Positions 58,768 through 64,000 of a DNA stretch of 64,000 nt are shown one piece after another. The notes under the pieces are model-generated. The model was given only the letters and a program-made list of their open reading frames with translations, did no database searches and was not told where the DNA came from. This DNA is from DASQQQ01 sp036390995 (GTDB taxonomy: Bacteria; Actinomycetota; UBA4738; HRBIN12). Where the stretch lies: positions 1-64,000 of the forward strand of contig DASWAT010000193.1 of NCBI GenBank assembly GCA_036390995.1. The letters are read 5' to 3'. A program made the position numbers and the translations under genes. Every line of letters starts with the position of its first letter. The stretch's first letter is position 1.

Positions 58768-59190
58768 TCAACTCCCCATCATCCCGCCGGGACCGTAGCC
58801 ATCCATCATGCTGCCGGGACCGTAGCCACCCATCATGCCCGGGCCCGGGCCGAAGCCGCCGACCTGGCTCATGTGCTCGCGCATCTGGTCCGTCATGTGC
58901 TGCCTGATCTGGTCGCGGTCCTGGTTGCCCAGCTGCTGCTGCATCTGCTCGTGGAGGCGGTCGCACTGCGCCGCGAACTCCGGACCCATATGCTCCCGCA
59001 TCTGCTCCATCCACGCCGAGTCGTGCATCGCGTCCATCGCGGCCCACCAGTCGGAGGAGTCGCCGCTCGAGAACGTCGCGTTCATGGCTTGTCCCGCGGG
59101 CACCCTGGGTCCGGAGCCGAAGGCGAACCCGAGCGTCAGGGCGACGCCGAGCCCGATCACCGCTCCGACTGCGATCCACCGTGTCTTCAT
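58768..59190 (-). CDS. Exported or membrane-anchored Met-rich protein
   Basis: 140 residues. Signal/anchor MKTRWIAVGAVIGLGVALTL, then a helix rich in Met, His, Gln and Asp (MDAMHDSAWMEQMREHMGPE) and a C-terminal tail with GYGPG-MM repeats. About 19 residues are Met. No cysteine-based motif beyond one Cys. Such composition suits soft-metal (Cu+/Ag+) binding, as in extracytoplasmic copper proteins, but no family is recognised. AAAGGAG precedes the ATG by seven bases, inside the last codons of the sensor kinase. Confidence 0.7.
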   Translation of the reverse strand: MKTRWIAVGAVIGLGVALTLGFAFGSGPRVPAGQAMNATFSSGDSSDWWAAMDAMHDSAWMEQMREHMGPEFAAQCDRLHEQMQQQLGNQDRDQIRQHMTDQMREHMSQVGGFGPGPGMMGGYGPGSMMDGYGPGGMMGS

Positions 59191-60614
59191 GGTCGTTCTC
59201 CTTTCATCGCCCCCACAGTAGCCGTGCCGTGTGAAGGGCCGGTGAAGACCACACGCGGCGGCGATGAAGCCCCCGGGACACGGACCGTGAAGATCGTCCC
59301 TCGGCCGAGCTCGCTCGCGACCTGCAGGTCGCCACCGTGAGCCTGGACCAGCTCCCGAGCCACGGTAAGCCCGATGCCGGAGCCACCGGCCCTGGAGCTC
59401 CGGCCACGGAAGAACCGATCGAAGACGTGTGGCAGCTCGTCCGGCGGGATGCCCGGGCCGGTATCGGCCACGGTGATGACCGCGTCGTCGTTGTCGACGC
59501 CAAGGCCCAAGCGCACCTCCCCGCCGGGCGGCGTGAACTTCAGCGCGTTGGACAGCAGGTTCGTGACGATCTGACGGATACGCGTCGCGTCGGCCTCCAC
59601 GACGACCTCGGCCAGATCCGCCGCGAGGCGGACATCCTCGGCCTCGTACGGACCGGCGAACTCCAAGGCCGCCTCCTCCAGGAGGGGCCGCAGCTCCAGC
59701 CTCTGCCGAACGAGGGAGAACCCGGCTGCCTCGGCGGACGCGAGCGTCTCCAGGTCGGCGACCAGTCCCTGGAGCCGGAGCGTCTCCTCGTGCAGCGAGG
59801 CCATCGACGCCGACGACGGCTCGACGACGCCGTCCTGGATCCCCTCGACCTGTGTGCGGAGGATCGTGAGCGGCGTCCGGAGCTCGTGCGCCACGTCTGC
59901 CGCGAAGGCCCGGCGCAGTCGATCCTCCTCCTCGATCGTGTCCGCCATCGAGTTGAAGGCACTCGCCATCTCGCCCAGCTCGTCGGCCGCCTCGAACTCG
60001 ACCCGCGTGGACCGGTCTCCGGCAGCGAGCGAGCGGGCCGCGCGCGTGAGCTCCCGCGCCGGCGCCGTCGCTCGACGGGCCAGGACGAAACCGAGCGCCA
60101 GCGCAACGAGACCGGCGAGGATCCCGCCTACGAGCAGCAGCCGGTTGACCGAGGAACGGAATGCCTCGTCCTGCGGGAGCAGGCCGGGCCGGGGGAGCCG
60201 CATCACGACCGTTCCCACAACCGAGCTGCCGACCCGGACGGGCAGCCGCTGCTCGGGACCCAGGGGCCCGCTTCCCATCATCCGCCGGTGCACGGCCGCC
60301 ATCGCGCTTCCGACCGCACCGGTCGAGGTCCATACGGTACGACCGCTCATATCCAGCAGCCGCACCGTTCCGCCGTCCATGAGCGCCATCGGGGCAAGGG
60401 AGTTCAGGTCCTCGCGGTCCCAACCGTCCATCCTCGCGTACGAGTCGGTCAGCGCGGCAAGCAGTTGCTGCTGATGGGCGGCCTGCTGATCCGCGAGGTA
60501 GCTCGTGAACCGCGTGCCGAACGCGAGGTTCACGAGGATCGCAGTGATCGCGGCCGCGGCCACGCCGACGCCAGCGAAGGCCGCAGCAAGGCGGAGCGCG
60601 TACGACCTACGCAT
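59187..60614 (-). CDS. HAMP-domain sensor histidine kinase
   Basis: 475 residues. Two membrane helices (about 8-32 and 160-182) flank an outside sensor domain with a His/Gln-rich start (QQAAHQQQLL). HAMP follows, then HisKA with DVAHELRTPL (phospho-acceptor His) and HATPase_c (NLLSNALKF, VADTGPGIPP, GSGIGLTVARELVQAHGG). It overlaps the response-regulator gene by 8 nt and the Met-rich gene by 4 nt, so sensor and putative metal-binding protein are co-expressed. Confidence 0.93.
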   Translation of the reverse strand: MRRSYALRLAAAFAGVGVAAAAITAILVNLAFGTRFTSYLADQQAAHQQQLLAALTDSYARMDGWDREDLNSLAPMALMDGGTVRLLDMSGRTVWTSTGAVGSAMAAVHRRMMGSGPLGPEQRLPVRVGSSVVGTVVMRLPRPGLLPQDEAFRSSVNRLLLVGGILAGLVALALGFVLARRATAPARELTRAARSLAAGDRSTRVEFEAADELGEMASAFNSMADTIEEEDRLRRAFAADVAHELRTPLTILRTQVEGIQDGVVEPSSASMASLHEETLRLQGLVADLETLASAEAAGFSLVRQRLELRPLLEEAALEFAGPYEAEDVRLAADLAEVVVEADATRIRQIVTNLLSNALKFTPPGGEVRLGLGVDNDDAVITVADTGPGIPPDELPHVFDRFFRGRSSRAGGSGIGLTVARELVQAHGGDLQVASELGRGTIFTVRVPGASSPPRVVFTGPSHGTATVGAMKGERP

Positions 60615-61308
60615 CTGCCTTCACTCCGAACTTGTAGCCCACCCCGGTCACGGTGATCACGAACGTCGGGTGCTTCGGGTCGTCGCCCAGCTTGCGGCGC
60701 AGGTTCTTCACGTGAGCGTCGATCGTGCGCTCGTAGCCTTCGTAGTCGTAGCCCTGAACCTTCGTGATGAGCTCGTAGCGCGAGAACACGCGGCCCGGGT
60801 GCGCGCCGAGCGCATACAGGAGGTCGAATTCGCTCCGCGTGAGCTCGACGGGCTCGCCTCCGACGGTGACCTCGCGGGCGTCGAGGTCGATCACGAGCCC
60901 GCCTCCGACGAAGGACACGGCCCGTGAGACGCCGTTCCCGTCCCCGGAGCGTCGCAGCACAGCCTCGACCCTGGCGACGAGCTCCCGCGGGCTGAACGGC
61001 TTGACCAGGTAGTCGTCGGCCCCCAGGCGCAACCCGGCGACCCGGTCCTCCTCCGAGGCCTTCGCCGTCAGCATGATGATCGGCACGTTCGAATGGGAGC
61101 GGACCGTCCGGGCGATCTCTTCGCCGGAGAGGTCGGGGAGCATGAGGTCGAGCACGACCAGCTCGGGGTGAGCACGCTCGAGGGTCTCGAGCGCCTGCTG
61201 GCCGGAATCGGCGACGAGGACCGCGTAGCCCTCCCGCTCCAGGTAGGAACGAACGAGATCGCGGATCTTCCGTTCGTCGTCGACCACGAGGATCGTGGCC
61301 GTTCCCAT
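60607..61308 (-). CDS. OmpR-family response regulator
   Basis: 233 residues. Receiver domain with ILVVDDERKIRDLV, phospho-acceptor Asp in VVLDLMLPD, Thr in MLTAKA and Lys in YLVKPF; C-terminal winged helix with LTRSEFDLLYAL and YERTIDAHVKNLRRKLGDDP. First gene of the four-gene operon with the kinase, Met-rich protein and SHOCT protein. GGAGAG precedes the ATG by four bases. Confidence 0.94.
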   Translation of the reverse strand: MGTATILVVDDERKIRDLVRSYLEREGYAVLVADSGQQALETLERAHPELVVLDLMLPDLSGEEIARTVRSHSNVPIIMLTAKASEEDRVAGLRLGADDYLVKPFSPRELVARVEAVLRRSGDGNGVSRAVSFVGGGLVIDLDAREVTVGGEPVELTRSEFDLLYALGAHPGRVFSRYELITKVQGYDYEGYERTIDAHVKNLRRKLGDDPKHPTFVITVTGVGYKFGVKADA

Positions 61309-61403
61309 CGCACTCTCCTCTGCTCTTGGACCGAGGGTAGGGAGGCCCCGAAACCGGACTCAGGGCCCTTCGCCCCGTCCTCCCAGGGCCGTTCGGGTAC
61401 GGA

Positions 61404-62588
61404 TCAGTTGTCGCTTGCGCCCTGGGCGATCCACGTCACGATCAGCTGGATCTGCTCCTCGGCGAGCGGCGGCAGGGACGGCGGCATCTGCATCCCGACC
61501 GAGAGCAGGTGCTCGATGAGCTCGCTCTTCTCGGGCTTGCCGGGCACGATGACCGCCTCATTGGCCATCACGCCCTCATAGGAGTCCAGGCGGAGACCGC
61601 CGGGGGGCGGCGAATCCTCGGGCGCCACGACATGCGGTCCGCCGTTCGCTAGGAAGATCGGAAGCACCTCGTTCGAGAAGCTGACCGGCCGCGTGAGCGG
61701 TTCCGGCATCTCCCGCATCTCCATCGCCTGACCGAGGTGGGCCACCGAGGTGCGGTGATAGCCGGCCGTGGCCGGAGGCGCCATGAGGTTGCCGTGCGTT
61801 CGCGGCGAGCGGGCCACGACGGCGACGAGCCCCGTGCCGATCGCCGCGATGCCGACCTGGGCACCGAGCGGCAGCGCGCGGGCCAGGAACTGCCGCCGGC
61901 TTTGCCCGGTCACGGCGGCCCTCGTGGCGGGGTGCGAGCTCGGTGGCCGGGAGATCCGGAGGATCCGCACGCCGACCAGGAAGAACATCGCCCAGACGAA
62001 CGCGATGACGGCTGCCAGCACCCACAGGTTCAGCCCGGGGATCCGGATGCCCGCCGATGGCGAGTACAGCTGTGTGTCACCATGGACCTCCAGGTCGACC
62101 TCCTCCATCACCGGCTCGTACCTTCCGCTCCCCGGGAAGTAAGCGGCGATCTCGTATCCGCCGGAGGTTCGGGGCCGCGTCGTGAGCGTGGCAACACCAT
62201 CACGGTTCGTCACCGCCGAGCCGATGACCATGTGCCCTTGGAACTCCTCCCCCCAGAAGGCGTCCGCCTCGAACACGATCGTCATCCCGGCGATCGGGCC
62301 CCCCCTGCGATCCGTGAGGACAGCCCGTGCGAGGACTGGTCGGCCGAGCGTGGCCTCCTTCGGAACGATCACCTCCAGGTGCGTGGCCATCGATCGCGCC
62401 GACGCGCTCGTGCCGCTCATGCCCCCGCCAGTCTCCGCGCCGGGCTCCGTAACCTGCGCCTCGGGAGGCTGCTCGTCCATGCTCCCGTGTGCAAGGGCGG
62501 CCGTCGGGACCAGCGAGAGGGCAAGCAGCGCGCCGACGACCGGAACGAGGATCCGTCGCCCCCCCGGTGTGTACGGGCGGGGTCTCAC
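61404..62588 (-). CDS. Membrane protein with Ig-like domain and heme-less PSCyt1-like domain
   Basis: 394 residues. Signal peptide (about 10-32, ending LAHG), an Ig-like domain with VIVPKEATLGRPVLARAVLT and a TTRPRTSGGYEI strand, then a helix (about 205-228), a twin-Arg-like SRRQFL with a second helix, and a C-terminal domain like planctomycete-type cytochrome c (GGLRLDSYEGVMANEAVIVP, then QMPPSLPPLAEEQIQLIVTWI). The expected CxxCH is missing: the position reads NGGPH (about residue 315). GTG overlaps the NrfD-like stop (GTGA). Probably a partner of that membrane subunit. Confidence 0.7.
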   Translation of the reverse strand: MRPRPYTPGGRRILVPVVGALLALSLVPTAALAHGSMDEQPPEAQVTEPGAETGGGMSGTSASARSMATHLEVIVPKEATLGRPVLARAVLTDRRGGPIAGMTIVFEADAFWGEEFQGHMVIGSAVTNRDGVATLTTRPRTSGGYEIAAYFPGSGRYEPVMEEVDLEVHGDTQLYSPSAGIRIPGLNLWVLAAVIAFVWAMFFLVGVRILRISRPPSSHPATRAAVTGQSRRQFLARALPLGAQVGIAAIGTGLVAVVARSPRTHGNLMAPPATAGYHRTSVAHLGQAMEMREMPEPLTRPVSFSNEVLPIFLANGGPHVVAPEDSPPPGGLRLDSYEGVMANEAVIVPGKPEKSELIEHLLSVGMQMPPSLPPLAEEQIQLIVTWIAQGASDN

Positions 62589-63952
62589 GATCCGACCACC
62601 TCCGGAGCAGCAACGGGCAGCGGTTGGCGGTGGATCCCCTCCAGGCCCGCCTCGTGCTCGCGGATCTCCCAGATCGACAGCACGGGCACGAATCGCACGA
62701 AGACGGCGATGATCAATCCGAACAGCGCGAACGCTCCCGCAGTGATCGCGAGCTCGACCCAGGCGGGGAAGTAGCGCGCGGGGCTCGGATACGGCATCTG
62801 CGGAACCCGCAGGCTGGCCACCACGATGATGTAGCGCTCGAGCCACATCGAGACGTCCACGAGGATGGCCGCGATCACGACGTTCCGGATGGTCCGGGCC
62901 CGTCGGAAGAGCATCACCAGGCCCGGCACGAGCAGCCCGGCGAACACGTAGAACCAGTACAGGGGTGCGAACGAGCCGGTGAAGATCGAGCCGAGATAGA
63001 CGGGCTCGTTGCCCTCGAGCTTGTAGCCCGCGGTGACGAACTCGGAGAGGTTGAAGTACAACATGATCATCGCGAGCGCCGCCATGAGGTACCCGAGGTT
63101 CACGAACTGCTGCGGCGCGATCCAACGCTCGAGGTGCAACACCCGGCGGAGGATGGCCATCACGACGATCAATGTGGCGATGCCGGAGAAGATCGCTCCT
63201 GCGACGAAGTAGATGCCGAACACAGCCGTGTTCCACCCGGTTCGAAGCGTCATCGCGAAGATCCACGACACGACGGTGTGGACCGAGACCGCCACGAAGA
63301 TGATGACGATCATCATCAGCCCGAGCCCGCCCGCGAGGTTCGCCCGCTGCGCTGCGGAGCCGGTCCATCCGAGCGACAGCGTCCGGAAGAACCAGGCCTT
63401 GCGCCGGGACACCACGCCGCTCAGCCGCTCTCGGCACGTGGCGAGGTCCGGGATCAACGGCAGGTAGAGGTACATGAGACTGCCGATGAAGTACGTGGAG
63501 ATCGCGAAGAAGTCCCAAAGGATCGGCGAGGGCCACCGACCGTATCGCAGCACGTTCAGCATCCGGTCTGGGCGGCCGAGATCCAGGATGGGGAACAGGG
63601 CGCCCACGGACAGCGCCACCACGGTGATGAACTCGGCCATGCGCGTGATCGGCGTGCGCCATCCCGCATGGCTCACGCGAAGGATCGCCGAGATGAGCGT
63701 CCCCGCGTGACTGATGCCGATGAAGAAGACGAAGTTCGTGATGTACAGGCCCCACATGATCTTGTTCTGGCTGGAGGCCATGCCCGTCACGGCGAGCCCG
63801 CGGCGGAGCTGGACCGTGTAGGCGAATACCCCGAACCCGAACACGGCGAGGAACCCGAGGATCAGGAGGTAGTAGCCGGGGCGCACCTTGCGGAGCGGCC
63901 GCAGAACGGTTGCCTCGAGCTCGTCGCGGATCTCGAGTGTCTGTTCGGCCAT
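62585..63952 (-). CDS. NrfD/PsrC/ActC-type membrane subunit
   Basis: 455 residues, about ten helices. Typical features of the quinone-interacting NrfD family: MWGLYITNFVFFIGISHAGTLISA, FPILDLGRPDRML, PSPILWDFFAISTYFIGSLMY, and GLLVPGLVMLF. The size and the tandem arrangement resemble ActC of alternative complex III or polysulfide-reductase anchors. AGGGGA lies seven bases before the ATG at 63952, which overlaps the upstream stop (TGATG). Confidence 0.87.
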   Translation of the reverse strand: MAEQTLEIRDELEATVLRPLRKVRPGYYLLILGFLAVFGFGVFAYTVQLRRGLAVTGMASSQNKIMWGLYITNFVFFIGISHAGTLISAILRVSHAGWRTPITRMAEFITVVALSVGALFPILDLGRPDRMLNVLRYGRWPSPILWDFFAISTYFIGSLMYLYLPLIPDLATCRERLSGVVSRRKAWFFRTLSLGWTGSAAQRANLAGGLGLMMIVIIFVAVSVHTVVSWIFAMTLRTGWNTAVFGIYFVAGAIFSGIATLIVVMAILRRVLHLERWIAPQQFVNLGYLMAALAMIMLYFNLSEFVTAGYKLEGNEPVYLGSIFTGSFAPLYWFYVFAGLLVPGLVMLFRRARTIRNVVIAAILVDVSMWLERYIIVVASLRVPQMPYPSPARYFPAWVELAITAGAFALFGLIIAVFVRFVPVLSIWEIREHEAGLEGIHRQPLPVAAPEVVGS

Positions 63953-64000
63953 CACATCGTCCCCTGTGAGGGGGCGGTCGCCCCTGCAGACGCCGATGGC
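63952..64000 (-). CDS. C-terminal end of the upstream subunit gene (cut by window edge)
   Basis: The frame ends ...SAGATAPSQGTM with TGA at 63952-63954, sharing one base with the NrfD-like ATG. Too short to identify. In such operons the upstream gene usually encodes an iron-sulfur protein, but nothing here proves it. Confidence 0.4.
   Translation of the reverse strand, partial: PSASAGATAPSQGTM

Noticed and set aside
58768..58850. Short GC-rich repeat resembling a minisatellite
   Set aside because: It encodes the GYGPG-MM repeats at the C-terminus of the Met-rich protein in frame.
1..64000. CRISPR arrays, tRNA/rRNA genes, insertion sequences, prophage or integrase genes
   Set aside because: No regular spaced repeats, no cloverleaf or rRNA signatures, and no transposase or integrase motifs were seen in any frame.

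Overview
The window is 64 kb of high-GC DNA, densely packed with genes. It looks like a chromosomal piece of an actinobacterium, probably outside the well-studied genera. Supporting signs are a decaprenylphosphoryl-arabinose operon (UbiA-type DPPR synthase, DprE1, DprE2), a wax-ester synthase/DGAT, an LCP cell-wall ligase, an F420/FMN-type luciferase-like oxidoreductase, several lipoproteins plus lgt, and about eleven genes with a TANNNT -10 box 7-8 nt before the start codon (leaderless mRNAs). I see no rRNA, tRNA, CRISPR array, IS element or prophage.

Layout. 1-9.7 kb: partial SHMT-like gene, methylmalonate-semialdehyde dehydrogenase, LCP protein, amidase, lgt, a secreted DUF1996/beta-propeller fusion and a secreted metallophosphoesterase. 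9.8-20.2 kb: a sugar regulon with two permeases, a binding lipoprotein, a ROK repressor, a GH4 glycosidase, a SIS-domain isomerase/deaminase, a NodB-type deacetylase, a BadF-type kinase and an MsmX-type ATPase. It is tied together by two near-identical 13-bp operators that lie just downstream of the predicted transcription starts. 20.2-27.7 kb: PAS histidine kinase, adenosine-specific kinase, M20 peptidase, PlsC-like acyltransferase, RtcB, a hydrolase, a group-2 sigma factor and a 30-residue acidic mini-protein gene. 27.7-36.6 kb: a MoaD-like domain fused to a BNR propeller, a methyltransferase, a decayed RidA gene, a Ycf46-type AAA ATPase, hydrolase, WS/DGAT, a small lipoprotein and an EamA transporter. 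36.7-41.8 kb: UbiA-DprE1-DprE2-phosphodiester glycosidase operon, then AlaX.

42-54 kb: DUF1684, hydrolase and DinB genes, then the most unusual block. It holds a 1134-residue polytopic protein fused to an MFS transporter, two lipoproteins that look like circularly permuted alkaline-phosphatase-superfamily enzymes, and a third, divergent paralogue that has lost the visible metal ligands and leads a DUF318 permease + DUF1980 operon. 54-57 kb: an autoregulated zinc operon (znuA-znuC-znuB-zur) with a Zur-type box in its promoter. 57-64 kb: GntR regulator, LLM oxidoreductase, a Met-rich secreted protein and SHOCT protein with an OmpR/HAMP two-component system, then an NrfD/ActC-like membrane subunit and a partner whose cytochrome-c-like domain lacks the CxxCH heme motif.

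Genes within operons are very tightly coupled (GTGA, ATGA and TGATG overlaps). Several convergent pairs end in stop codons that are themselves palindromic.
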